This document shows, piece by piece, positions 8,100 to 17,019 of a stretch of 64,000 nt of DNA. The stretch is from NCBI RefSeq assembly GCF_000745475.1, contig NZ_JQJJ01000008.1, positions 620,001 to 684,000 of the forward strand, read 5' to 3'. Source of the DNA: Allobosea sp. UNC402CLCol (GTDB lineage Bacteria; Pseudomonadota; Alphaproteobacteria; Rhizobiales; Beijerinckiaceae). How positions within the stretch are numbered: the stretch's first letter is position 1; the number at the start of each line of letters is the position of its first letter. A program made the translations under genes and the position numbers. The notes beneath the pieces were generated by a model. That model worked only from the letters and a program-made list of their open reading frames with translations, had not been told where the DNA came from and did not search any database.

Positions 8100-9611
8100 T
8101 CAAGCCGAGCGGGGAGCGTCCGCGAAGTCACCGGTGATGATCTTGCCCCGCGCCCGGCGCAGCACCAGCGACAGCACGGCGGCGACGACCGTGTTCGCCA
8201 CGACGGCGACGATGCCGTTATAGGCGCCATAACCGAGGACGAGCGATGTCGGCACCCAGGCCGTCGGGCCCCAGGACAGGTAGGTGCCCAGCCCGAAGCC
8301 GACGACCCAGCCCGCCAGCAGCGCCTCGCCGCTGAACCAGCTCGTATAGAGGCCGAAGACGATGGCCGGGAAGATCTGGATCATCCAGACGCCGCCGAGC
8401 AACTGCAGGTCGAGCGCGAACTTGGTCGGCATGAACACGATCACCGCCAGAGCACCGACCTTGACGATCAGCGACATCAGCTTGGCCAGCGACGCCTCGC
8501 GGCCCGGCGACATCTCCGGCTCGACGAAGGGGCGCCAGATATTGCGGGTGAAGGTATTGGCCGCGCCGATCGACATCACCGCCGCCGGCACCAGCGCGCC
8601 GATGGCGATGGCCGCGAAGCTGAAGCCGGCGAACCAGGACGGAAACATCTTCAGGAAGAGCTGCGGCACCGCATCCTGCGGATTGGTGACCTCGATGCCC
8701 GCGGCATGGGCCATGAACCCCATCAGCGCAATCAGCGCCAGCACCAGCGAATAGGCCGGCAGCGCGATCGCGTTGCGTCGGAGGGCCTTCGGCCCCGAGG
8801 CCGAGAGCACGCCGGTCATCGAATGCGGATACATGAACAGCGCCATCGCCGAGCCGATCGCCAATGTGATGAACGGCGCGATCTGGGCGGGCGAGAGGAT
8901 GAGCCCCTGGTTCGGCTTGCCCTCATAGGCCTTCGCAGCCGCATCGAAGACGGCGCCGTAGCCGCCGAGCTTGGCCGGCACGATCACCACCGCCGCGATG
9001 ACGAAGACGTAGATCATGATGTCCTTGACGAAGGCGATCATGGCAGGCGCGCGCAGCCCGCTCTTGTAGGTGTAGAGCGCCAGGATGACGAAGGCGATCG
9101 TCAGCGGCAGATGGGACATCATGCCCTCGCCCTGGAAGCCGAGCGCCTGGATCACCTTCTCCATGCCGACGAGCTGTAACGCGATATAGGGCATGGTCGC
9201 GAGGATGCCGGTGAAGGCGACCGCGAGCTCGAGGCCCTTGTTGCCGTAACGACCGTAGATGAAGTCGGAACCGGTGATGTAGCCCTTCTTATGCGCGACG
9301 TTCCAAAGCCGCGGCATCGTCAGGAAGATGAAGGGATAGATCAGGATCGTGTAGGGCACCGCGAAAAAGCCATAGGCGCCGATGGCATACACGACCGCCG
9401 GCACCGCGATGACCGTATAGGCGGTGTAGAGATCGCCGCCGAGCAGGAACCAGGTGATCCAGGCGCCGAAGCGCCGCCCGCCCAGCCCCCATTCGTGCAA
9501 CTCCTCGAGATTGCCGGACTTCCAGCGCGAGGCGACGAAGCCCATCACCGTGACAAGCGCGAAGAAGAAGACGAAGACGGCCGTCGCCGGCCAGTTGAGA
9601 TGGTCGATCAT
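8100..9611 (-). CDS. mctP: Sodium:solute symporter family monocarboxylate permease (MctP-like)
   Basis: A 503-residue SSS-family membrane protein with about 13 hydrophobic helices. The N-terminal half (GGRRFGAWITWFLLGGDLYTAYT) and later blocks (ALQLVGMEKVIQALGF, MAHAAGIEVTNPQDAVPQLF) resemble rhizobial MctP, a high-affinity permease for pyruvate, lactate and other short monocarboxylates (and alanine). The upstream gene encodes a DUF3311 protein overlapping by 4 bases, the usual companion of MctP-type symporters. The substrate is inferred from family resemblance only. No two-component pair (MctSR) is adjacent. Confidence 0.85.
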   Translation of the reverse strand: MIDHLNWPATAVFVFFFALVTVMGFVASRWKSGNLEELHEWGLGGRRFGAWITWFLLGGDLYTAYTVIAVPAVVYAIGAYGFFAVPYTILIYPFIFLTMPRLWNVAHKKGYITGSDFIYGRYGNKGLELAVAFTGILATMPYIALQLVGMEKVIQALGFQGEGMMSHLPLTIAFVILALYTYKSGLRAPAMIAFVKDIMIYVFVIAAVVIVPAKLGGYGAVFDAAAKAYEGKPNQGLILSPAQIAPFITLAIGSAMALFMYPHSMTGVLSASGPKALRRNAIALPAYSLVLALIALMGFMAHAAGIEVTNPQDAVPQLFLKMFPSWFAGFSFAAIAIGALVPAAVMSIGAANTFTRNIWRPFVEPEMSPGREASLAKLMSLIVKVGALAVIVFMPTKFALDLQLLGGVWMIQIFPAIVFGLYTSWFSGEALLAGWVVGFGLGTYLSWGPTAWVPTSLVLGYGAYNGIVAVVANTVVAAVLSLVLRRARGKIITGDFADAPRSA

Positions 9612-9784
9612 GAGTCGCTGCCTTCCACCTTGGAAGCGAGCCAGATGAACACCGACGAGACCGGGATCATCAGCATCAGGAACCAGTAGAACAGCGGAAT
9701 GCCGGCCAGTCTCGGCTCGATGCCGTTATAGAGCGGCACCCAGAGGCAGGCGATGCAGGGGATGAGGAGAAGTAGATATTTCAT
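9608..9784 (-). CDS. DUF3311 small membrane subunit of the symporter (58 aa)
   Basis: On the minus strand an ATG at 9784 opens a 58-codon frame ending at 9608. The peptide begins MKYLLLLIPCIACLWVPLYN and has two hydrophobic helices (about 2-18 and 28-50) separated by a short NGIEPRLAG loop, matching the DUF3311 family that accompanies MctP/YhjB-type sodium:solute symporters. Its TGA shares ATGA with the permease start, so translation is coupled. A GGGGGA-like sequence just before the ATG may be the ribosome binding site. Confidence 0.85.
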   Translation of the reverse strand: MKYLLLLIPCIACLWVPLYNGIEPRLAGIPLFYWFLMLMIPVSSVFIWLASKVEGSDS

Positions 9785-9932
9785 GGGGGAGGTCCCCAGA
9801 TTCAGGCCGCATCCGCAGCATCTGCCTGTCCGCGATCATCTTCAACAGCAAAAATGGGCAGGCTGGGCCCGGCTCTCATCCTTTTGACGGAAAACACCAA
9901 ATCGGCCCCGCGCCGTAGCGCAACGCCGCGTC

Positions 9933-11024
9933 CTACATCACTACAGTGATCGTCTCGGCCGCACGCGTCAGCCCCGTATAGAGCCAGCGCGCCCGGTGCT
10001 CGCGGAAGGCGAAGCTCTCGTCGAAGAGCACGACATCGTCCCATTGCGAGCCCTGCGACTTATGCACCGTCAGCGCGTAGCCGAAGGTGAATTCGTCGGT
10101 GTGCTTGCGCAGCTCCCAGGGGATCTCCTCCTCGGTACCGTCGAAGAAGTTCGGCAGCACCGAGACCTTCACGGCCTTGGCCGCGGTATCGTCCTCGGGC
10201 GTCACGCGCATGGTGACGAGCCCCTTCTTCGAGGTCTTGATCTCCTGCACGATCCAGGAGCCGCCATTGAGCAAGCCCTTGCTCTTGTCGTTGCGCAGGC
10301 AGACCAGCTTCTCGCCCGCCACCGGATTGGTCTCGGTGCGGCCCATGAGCTGGCGGATGCGGGCATTGTAGTTGCGGCGCGTCTTGTTCATCCCGACGAG
10401 AACCTGGTCGGCCCCCATGACGACCTCGGGATTGACCTCGTCGCGCCGGATGACGCGGCTGGGACCATAATCGCCATAGTCGAGCCGGCCGCCCTCGCGC
10501 ACGATCATCGACATCCGCACGATCGGATTGTCCGCCGCCTGGCGATGGACCTCCGTCAGCATCACGTCCGGCTCCTGCTCGGTGAAGAAGCCCCCGCCCT
10601 TCACCGGCGGCAGCTGCGCCGGATCGCCCAGCACCAGCACCGGCGTGCCGAAGGAGAGCAGGTCCTTGCCCAGCTCCTCGTCCACCATCGAGCATTCGTC
10701 GATGACGATGAGCTTGGCCTTGGCGGCCTGGCTGTCGCGGTTGAGCGCGAAGATCGGGCTCTCCTCGTCGACGCCGCGCGAGCGGTAGATCAGCGAATGG
10801 ATGGTCTGCGCCTCGGCGCACCCCTTGTTGCGCAGCACCAGCGCGGCCTTGCCGGTATAGGCGGCGAAGACGACGTCTCCGTCCACCGCCTCGGCGATGT
10901 GGCGCGCGAGCGTCGTCTTGCCCGTGCCGGCATAGCCGAACAGGCGGAACACCTGCGGATCACCGGCCTGCAGCCAGCGCGCCACCGCCGACAATGCGGC
11001 ATCCTGCTGGAGCGACCAGCTCAT
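9933..11024 (-). CDS. RecD-like ATP-dependent DNA helicase (AAA_30 / UvrD-C)
   Basis: A 363-residue superfamily 1 helicase. The Walker A motif GYAGTGKTT lies near residues 29-37, Walker B is LIVIDECSMVDEE near 105-117, a motif III-like LVLGDPAQLPPVKGGGFF follows, and the C-terminal motif is ALTVHKSQGSQWDDVVLFDE. Organisation matches short RecD-like 5'-3' helicases used in DNA repair or, in phages, Dda-like functions. It lacks the long N-terminal domain of RecD2. It stands alone, 17 bases upstream of nothing related, and no RecBC or AddAB genes are present. Confidence 0.9.
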   Translation of the reverse strand: MSWSLQQDAALSAVARWLQAGDPQVFRLFGYAGTGKTTLARHIAEAVDGDVVFAAYTGKAALVLRNKGCAEAQTIHSLIYRSRGVDEESPIFALNRDSQAAKAKLIVIDECSMVDEELGKDLLSFGTPVLVLGDPAQLPPVKGGGFFTEQEPDVMLTEVHRQAADNPIVRMSMIVREGGRLDYGDYGPSRVIRRDEVNPEVVMGADQVLVGMNKTRRNYNARIRQLMGRTETNPVAGEKLVCLRNDKSKGLLNGGSWIVQEIKTSKKGLVTMRVTPEDDTAAKAVKVSVLPNFFDGTEEEIPWELRKHTDEFTFGYALTVHKSQGSQWDDVVLFDESFAFREHRARWLYTGLTRAAETITVVM

Positions 11025-11109
11025 CGGTTGAAAACGATCATGACGGACATGCCGCAGAAGGGGCCGAGTCGCGCCGCGAAGGCAAGCCCGGCGGCGTCGG
11101 TTCCCGGGC

Positions 11110-12792
11110 TCAGGCGGCGCGCAGGCGCCGGACGAAGGCGCTGGCCTCCATTTGCAGGGCGGTGATGCGCTCGTCGAGATTGCGCGCGCTCAGCGCTCCC
11201 ATATCGGCCTGATTGACGGTTTGCATATTGGCGGCGGCGATCTCCGCCATCGCCATCGCGGCCGTGCCGGTGACGCTGGAGATCCGCGCCACCGTCTCGC
11301 CGAGCGAGCCGAGCAATTCGGCATGGGAGTCGACCATGGTCGCGATCTCGGTCCCGGTCTGCTCGACCGTGCCGATGCTGTTGCCGATGGTCGAGACCGC
11401 GCCGGCGGCATGGGACAGAGCCGCGTCGACCTGTGCGATCCGGCCGACAATGCGGGATGCCGCTTCGGCAGTCTGGCCGGCAAGCGCCTTGACCTCGGAG
11501 GCGACCACCGCGAAGCCGCGGCCATGCGCGCCGGCGCGCGCGGCCTCGATCGTGGCGTTGAGCGCGAGCAGGTTGGTCTGGCGCGCCACGGCCTCGATGA
11601 TGCCGACGACGTCCCGGATCTGCGTGGCCTTCTCGGCGAGCTCGGCGACCAGCTTCTGCGTGCCGCTCGCCTCCTGGCTCGCCGCGCTCGCCATCATCGA
11701 GACCCGCCTGACCTCGTCGTTGATCTGCCCGATGACGAACTCCATCCGCAGGGCGGCTTCCGTCGTGCGGTTCGCTTCCTCGCCGGCGCCGGTCACGGAC
11801 GCCGCCGCGATCTCCGAGCTCCTGGAAACCTGGTTGACCCGCACGGCGGCATCCTGAAGCGTCGTGCGCAGCGTCTCGCTCGCCCGTCCGATCTCGCCGA
11901 GCAGCAGGCCGAGCTGCGCCTCGAACTCGTCGGCGATGCGCGCCAGCTCCCGGCTGCGGAGCTGCTGGTGCTGGCGGGCCTGTCCGGCTTCCGTCTCTCG
12001 CGTCACCAGGGTCGCACGGACCTCGCTGAGCTGCTGGACCGTGCGGGCGAGCTCTCCGATTTCGTCGGAGCGGCCGCAATGCGGTACGGCGATGACCCTG
12101 TCGGAACTCGTCGTCTCGCGGATCGAGATCATCAGCTCACGCAAGGGGCGCGTCAGATGGCGGCTGAGTAGCAGGAGCGCGGCGAGCCCGCCCGCCAAGG
12201 GCAGCAGGAGCGCCATGACGATGGTGCGCAATCGCACCAGCTCCGCCCGCTCGCCGGCGCGGATTCCGGCTTCGCTTGCCGTCGCCGCCAGGGCGTCGCG
12301 CATCGCCGAGGTCGTGGCGATGATCTGGCTGACATTGAGGCGCGCCTCCTCCGCGCCGGCCTCCAGCACCGCCGCCTTGGCGGAAACGCGCTGGCCGATA
12401 TCGACGATACCGCGCTGGAAGGCGATGAAAGTGTTGATGCGCGCGTCGAGCGTCGGATTCGCCTCGATCATGGCCTTCGGCAACGCCGAGATGAAATGCG
12501 CGCGCGCGGCATCGACGAGTTCGATGGCGGCATCGAGCTTCTCCAGCGACGCCGCGATTTCGGCAGCCGAGGCGTCGGCATCGAGGCGGCCGAGCAGAGA
12601 GGCGTTCGCAACCCGGCTGGCGAGCAGCGAGGCGCTGCTGGCGAGCGTGATGCCGGAAAAGGCCTCCCGGTCGATGCGACGGACATCGTCAAGTCCACCT
12701 AGCACGCTGACGAGGCCGAGCGCAGCCGCGATGCTCAGCAGTGCAAAGAGCATCATGATCTTTGCCGTCAGTCCCGGTCGCCGTCTCATCAT
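11110..12792 (-). CDS. Methyl-accepting chemotaxis protein
   Basis: A 560-residue transmembrane receptor: membrane helix at about 12-33, a helical periplasmic domain (about 34-185) without a recognisable Cache or PAS signature, a second membrane helix (about 188-208), HAMP (to about 260), then the cytoplasmic signalling coiled coil. The hairpin tip is recognisable from [19 protein letters not shown]. It would signal through CheW/CheA, which are not encoded here. The C-terminus (FVRRLRAA) has no CheR-binding pentapeptide. The upstream region (12793-13086) contains an unusually AT-rich tract at about 12877-12905 that may hold its promoter. Confidence 0.92.
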   Translation of the reverse strand: MMRRRPGLTAKIMMLFALLSIAAALGLVSVLGGLDDVRRIDREAFSGITLASSASLLASRVANASLLGRLDADASAAEIAASLEKLDAAIELVDAARAHFISALPKAMIEANPTLDARINTFIAFQRGIVDIGQRVSAKAAVLEAGAEEARLNVSQIIATTSAMRDALAATASEAGIRAGERAELVRLRTIVMALLLPLAGGLAALLLLSRHLTRPLRELMISIRETTSSDRVIAVPHCGRSDEIGELARTVQQLSEVRATLVTRETEAGQARQHQQLRSRELARIADEFEAQLGLLLGEIGRASETLRTTLQDAAVRVNQVSRSSEIAAASVTGAGEEANRTTEAALRMEFVIGQINDEVRRVSMMASAASQEASGTQKLVAELAEKATQIRDVVGIIEAVARQTNLLALNATIEAARAGAHGRGFAVVASEVKALAGQTAEAASRIVGRIAQVDAALSHAAGAVSTIGNSIGTVEQTGTEIATMVDSHAELLGSLGETVARISSVTGTAAMAMAEIAAANMQTVNQADMGALSARNLDERITALQMEASAFVRRLRAA

Positions 12793-13086
12793 CCCACCTG
12801 TAGTGCGCCCTCTCTTTCGCCGATGCGAACGAATGACGGGTTAACGGGAGATCGAAAAAGCGGATTGGAGCAGGAAGAAAAAATATATAATTCAAATATT
12901 TAGCCGGAGAACAGATCGCATCCGGCGTCGACGCCCCCTGAGCGGGCGACTTCCTTCGGCGCCGGCATTCGCGGCCGGCAGAGCCGCCGGATAGGGGTGG
13001 AGAACCCCTGATCCGGTTCGACCGCGCAGCGATCCGACCGGCATGCGCTCTGGTCAATATTCCGGCGAATCTCTAGCGTCCGTTCC

Positions 13087-14076
13087 ATGAGGCCGCGCGC
13101 GATCCGAATTCTCCTGCTTTGTCTCGGTGTCGCGTTTGCCGCCTATGCGGCCTTCGTGCTCTCGCCCTGGCCGTCGGCGCTGCTGACCCGCGCGGGCTTT
13201 GCCTATGGCGCCTCGAAGACCGGCGCGGCTCTCGCGAAGCATGTCCCGGCCGGGATCCGGGAACAGCGCGACATCGCCTATGGAGACGCCGCCGACGAGC
13301 GGCTCGACATCTATCTGCCGCCCGAGGGGGCACGGCCGGGACGCCCCGTCCTGGTCTGGATCCATGGCGGCGGCTTCGTCGGCGGGGACCGGCAGGACGT
13401 GGCTCCTTATCTCAGGATCGTCGCCGGCAAGGGCTACCCGACCGTAGCCATCGGCTACAGCCTCGCGCCGGCGGCGCGCTATCCCACGCCGGTGCTGCAG
13501 GCGAACAAGGCCCTCGGCTTCCTGCAGCGCGAAGCCGCCCGGCTGGGCATCGATGCGAGCACCATGGTGCTCGCAGGCGATTCGGCCGGCGCCCATATCG
13601 CGGCCCAGCTCGCGGCCGGCCTGACCGGGAAGGACTACGCCGCGACGCTTGGCCTCCGGCCCGCGGTCGAGCCCTCCCTCCTCAAGGGCGTCGTCCTGTT
13701 CTGTGGCGTCTTCGACCCCACCGCCCTCGACTTCGCCGGCCCTTTCGGCAGTTTCCTGCGCTCGATTCTCTTCGCCTATTTCGGAACGTCGGACCCGCTC
13801 GACAGCGATCGCATCACCGAGGCGGCGGTTCCGCGCTATGTCACCGAGGCCTTTCCGCCGAGCTTCATCTCGGCCGGTAATGGCGACCCGCTGGCGCCGC
13901 AATCGGTGATGATGGCCCAGGCGTTGCGCGACCGTGGCGTCAAGGTCGACACGCTGTTCTTCCCGGCCGAAACCGAGCCGAAACTGCCGCATGAATACCA
14001 GTTCGACCTCGACCGTCCGGAGGGCCGGCAGGCGCTCGACCGGCTGACGGCCTTCCTTCAGGGTCTCGGGCCTTGA
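13087..14076 (+). CDS. Alpha/beta hydrolase, HSL/carboxylesterase type
   Basis: The 329-residue protein begins with a hydrophobic N-terminal segment (about residues 5-25), so it is probably exported or membrane-anchored. The alpha/beta-hydrolase core shows the oxyanion-hole HGGGFVGGD motif near residues 94-102 and the nucleophile elbow GDSAGAH near 164-170, as in hormone-sensitive-lipase-type esterases. A late HEYQFDL supplies the likely catalytic His. Substrate is unknown. It is convergent with the GNAT gene, separated by 21 bases. Confidence 0.88.
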   Translation: MRPRAIRILLLCLGVAFAAYAAFVLSPWPSALLTRAGFAYGASKTGAALAKHVPAGIREQRDIAYGDAADERLDIYLPPEGARPGRPVLVWIHGGGFVGGDRQDVAPYLRIVAGKGYPTVAIGYSLAPAARYPTPVLQANKALGFLQREAARLGIDASTMVLAGDSAGAHIAAQLAAGLTGKDYAATLGLRPAVEPSLLKGVVLFCGVFDPTALDFAGPFGSFLRSILFAYFGTSDPLDSDRITEAAVPRYVTEAFPPSFISAGNGDPLAPQSVMMAQALRDRGVKVDTLFFPAETEPKLPHEYQFDLDRPEGRQALDRLTAFLQGLGP

Positions 14077-14097
14077 GATCCGACCGGCCGGCCGCGC

Positions 14098-14682
14098 TCA
14101 GATCATCAGCCTGAGCAAGGGCCGTCCCGGCTTCTGCCGCGCCACCTCGACGAAACCCGCGCGGCGGAAAACGCTTTCCGGCCCGACATAGAGCCCTTCC
14201 GGGCTGCGCTTGTCCTGGTTCTCCATTGCGGCGGCTTCAATCAAGCGCGCGCCGCTCGCCCGCGCGAAATCGATCGCGCCGTCGAGCAGCGCACCCGTGA
14301 CGCCCTTGCCGCGAAATCCCTTGCGGACGAAGAAGCACGAGGCGGCCCAGTTCCGCTCATCCTCCGCCGGCGCGTCCGGCAGTGGCGTCGAGGCGCGCCG
14401 CGGATTGTTCCATTCGGGGATATGCGCCCTCGGCCCGATCTGAAGCCAGCCGACGGCCTTGTCCCCGGCGTAAGCCAGCACACCCGGCGGTGGACCTTGC
14501 TTCACCCGTTCCTCGAACAGCCGGCGCGCGCCTTCCCCGAGCAGCGGCACGCGCAAGCGCTGCGGCATGCGGAAATGATTGCACCAGCAGCCGTAGCAAG
14601 GCCCCTGCGGCCCGAAGAGATCCTCCAGATCGCTCCAGCGCTCCGGCGTCAGCGGCAAGACGGCAAAACTGGCCTGGCTCAT
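14098..14682 (-). CDS. GNAT family N-acetyltransferase
   Basis: The acetyl-CoA binding region is visible as SCFFVRKGFRGKGVTGALLDGAIDFARA (motif A, RKGFRGKGV core) in the second half of a 194-residue protein. Acceptor substrate cannot be inferred. The upstream Cys/His cluster (GPCYGCWCNHF, near residue 25) is typical of one GNAT subfamily seen in Proteobacteria and Actinobacteria. I place the start at ATG 14682, about 9 bases after GGGAG; a TTG at 14703 would add seven residues but lacks a ribosome binding site. Confidence 0.82.
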   Translation of the reverse strand: MSQASFAVLPLTPERWSDLEDLFGPQGPCYGCWCNHFRMPQRLRVPLLGEGARRLFEERVKQGPPPGVLAYAGDKAVGWLQIGPRAHIPEWNNPRRASTPLPDAPAEDERNWAASCFFVRKGFRGKGVTGALLDGAIDFARASGARLIEAAAMENQDKRSPEGLYVGPESVFRRAGFVEVARQKPGRPLLRLMI

Positions 14683-14772
14683 CGCAAAACTCCCGCTCGG
14701 CAACGATACGGCGTGACTGGACAGAAACTCGATATCGGCAGATCACTAGCGACAAAATCGGAGGCCCGCGCC

Positions 14773-15390
14773 ATGTCGCTCGAAGTCTATGCCGCCTATC
14801 TCCTCGCCTGCATCGTCATCATCATCGTTCCCGGTCCCACGGTCACGCTGATCATCGCCAACAGCCTGAAGCACGGTACCCGCGCCGGCCTCCTCAATGT
14901 GGCAGGAACGCAGGCCGGGCTCGCGATCATGGTCGTGGTCGCCGGCATCGGACTGAGCTCGGTCGCCGCGGCGCTGGGCCATTGGTTCGAATGGCTGCGT
15001 CTGGCCGGCGCCGCCTATCTGATCTGGCTGGGATGGAAGATGTTCCGCTCGGCCGGCGCCGACATGGAAGGGACAGTCCCGGCGAAGCCGCCCCGTGGCG
15101 GCTTCTTCCTGCAAGGTGCGCTCGTCGCCCTGAGCAACCCGAAGACGCTGCTGTTCTTCGGCGCCTTCTTTCCGCAATTCCTCGACCCCACGCGCGACCA
15201 TGCCACCCAGATCGCCATCATGGGCGCCACCGCGCTGGCTTTTGCGGCACTGAGCGACGGCACCTACGCCCTGCTCTCCGGCCGCGCCGGCCATCTGCTC
15301 TCGCAAAGGCGCGTCCGGCTGATGTCGAAGTTCAGCGGCAGCCTGCTGATCGGCGGCGGCCTCTGGCTCGCCTCGACGCGGGCGAACTGA
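14773..15390 (+). CDS. LysE/RhtB family amino-acid exporter
   Basis: 205 residues, six predicted membrane helices, with the family signature VPGPTVTLIIANSLKHGTRAGL at the N-terminus (residues 17-38) and SNPKTLLFFGAFFPQF in the middle. These proteins export amino acids such as lysine, homoserine or threonine. The ATG at 14773 is chosen because the frame upstream overlaps the divergent GNAT gene and gives a non-membrane extension. The promoter must lie in the 90-base gap to the GNAT gene. Confidence 0.88.
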   Translation: MSLEVYAAYLLACIVIIIVPGPTVTLIIANSLKHGTRAGLLNVAGTQAGLAIMVVVAGIGLSSVAAALGHWFEWLRLAGAAYLIWLGWKMFRSAGADMEGTVPAKPPRGGFFLQGALVALSNPKTLLFFGAFFPQFLDPTRDHATQIAIMGATALAFAALSDGTYALLSGRAGHLLSQRRVRLMSKFSGSLLIGGGLWLASTRAN

Positions 15391-15403
15391 GCGGCAGACG
15401 ACC

Positions 15404-16099
15404 TCACCAGGCGATTGTTTCGCCCGTGTAGTCGCGGAAGCTGTTGGTCTCCGCCATGCCGGAGGCGTCGATGGTGCGGATCAGGCCGGCGGCGCTTTCG
15501 GCCGGCGTGATGTCGGCGCCGCCGCCGCCCATATCGGTCTGGACCCAGCCGGGATGGAACAGCAGCACGCTGACATTGCGTTCGCGCACGGTGTTGCCGA
15601 ACACCACCATCGCCATGTTCACCGCGGCCTTGGACGAACGATAGATCAATGCATTGCCGGGGTTGGCGGCGATCGACCCCATGCGGCTCGATATCGTCGC
15701 GATCTTGCGCCCCTGCCCGGCCTCGAGATTCGGCAGGAAGGCCTGCGCCACCCTGACCGGCGCATAGACATTGACCTCGAAAACCTCGCGCCAGGCATCG
15801 AAATCGACATCGAGGCCGCTCTGCCGGTCGCGCGGCCCGTAGAGGCCGGCATTGTTGAGCAGCACATCGATCGCCCGGCCGGCGAGCGCATGCTTGGCTG
15901 CGGCCACGCTGGCATCGGACGTCACATCGAGCGCCAGCGGCGTGAGTTGGCCCGCATGCGCGGAGGCGAGTTCCGCCAGCGCCTTCGCCTGCGGATCGCG
16001 CGCCGCGGCAATGACATGGTCGCCCCGGAGCAGGAGCTGGGTCGTGATGGCAAGCCCGATGCCGCGATTGGCACCGGTGATCATCCAGGTCTGTGGCAT
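15404..16099 (-). CDS. Short-chain dehydrogenase/reductase
   Basis: A 231-residue classical-type SDR. The cofactor motif TGANRGIGLA starts near residue 8, NNAGLYG follows near 85, the catalytic Ser is in ISSRMGS, and YRSSKAAVN carries the active-site Tyr and Lys (YxxxK). A C-terminal FHPGWVQTDMGG block is typical of SDRs related to C-factor/CsgA. Substrate unknown. The gene faces away from the methyltransferase at 16195. Confidence 0.9.
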   Translation of the reverse strand: MPQTWMITGANRGIGLAITTQLLLRGDHVIAAARDPQAKALAELASAHAGQLTPLALDVTSDASVAAAKHALAGRAIDVLLNNAGLYGPRDRQSGLDVDFDAWREVFEVNVYAPVRVAQAFLPNLEAGQGRKIATISSRMGSIAANPGNALIYRSSKAAVNMAMVVFGNTVRERNVSVLLFHPGWVQTDMGGGGADITPAESAAGLIRTIDASGMAETNSFRDYTGETIAW

Positions 16100-16194
16100 G
16101 TGCGTTCTCCGAAAGGTGGACTGGAGGTATGGCTTTGCCGCTCCTATTTCCAGATCGATCGTCCCATCCCGAACCGCTGGAAAAGGCCGTCGCC

Positions 16195-16989
16195 ATGACC
16201 GAGCAGCAGATCCGCTTCAACGACGGCGCCGCCTATGAAGAGATGATGGGCAAGTGGAGCCGCCTTGCCGGGGATGTCTTCCTTGACTGGCTCGCCGCGC
16301 CCGAAGGTCTGCGCTGGGCCGATATCGGCTGCGGAAACGGCGCCTCCACGCAATTGCTCTTCGATCGCTGCGCACCGGCAGCCTTGAGCGGCATCGATCC
16401 GTCGCCGGGGCAACTGGACTATGCCCGCAAGCGCCCCGTCGCCAGCCTCGCCGAATTCACGCTGGGCGACGCCATGGACCTGCCCTACCCGGACAGGAGC
16501 TTCGATGCGGCGATCATGGCCCTGGTGATCTTCTTCGTGCCCGATCCGGCCAAGGGCGTGGCGGAGATGGTGCGCGTCACGCGGCCCGGCGGCCTCGTCG
16601 CAGCCTATGCCTGGGACATGCCGGGCGGTGGCTTTCCGCTCGACCCCGTGCTGACAGAACTCAAGGCGCTCGGGATGACGCCGCCGCGCCCGCCGAGCGC
16701 CGACGTCTCACGGATCGAAAGCCTGGCCGAACTCTGGACACAGGCCGGGCTCAGCGGTGTCGAGACGCGCGAGATCAGCGTGCGCCGCCATTTCGCCGAT
16801 TTCGACGCGTTCTGGCATGCGAGCACGCTCGGCTCGACCGTCGCGCCGGCCATTGCCGCCCTGCCCGCGCAGACGGTGGCTCTGCTCAAGGACAAGGTCC
16901 GCGCGCGCATCACCATCGCAGGCGATGGCGGCGCGTCCTATGTCGCGCGGGCCAACGCCGTGAAGGGCCGGGCGCCGGCGCGGCACTGA
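16195..16989 (+). CDS. Class I SAM-dependent methyltransferase (UbiE/Methyltransf_11 type)
   Basis: The Rossmann-fold motif I is WADIGCGNGAS near residues 40-50, followed by acidic post-I and motif II DAMDLPYPDRSFDAAIMALV. This layout marks a small-molecule class I methyltransferase. The acceptor is unknown. ATG 16195 is preferred (MTEQQIRFNDGAAYEEMM), since family members begin in this way; an upstream in-frame ATG at 16093 would overlap the divergent SDR gene. The protein is 264 residues from this start. Confidence 0.85.
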   Translation: MTEQQIRFNDGAAYEEMMGKWSRLAGDVFLDWLAAPEGLRWADIGCGNGASTQLLFDRCAPAALSGIDPSPGQLDYARKRPVASLAEFTLGDAMDLPYPDRSFDAAIMALVIFFVPDPAKGVAEMVRVTRPGGLVAAYAWDMPGGGFPLDPVLTELKALGMTPPRPPSADVSRIESLAELWTQAGLSGVETREISVRRHFADFDAFWHASTLGSTVAPAIAALPAQTVALLKDKVRARITIAGDGGASYVARANAVKGRAPARH

Positions 16990-17019
16990 GGCGCCCGACG
17001 TCCCAAGGTTGTCACAGCT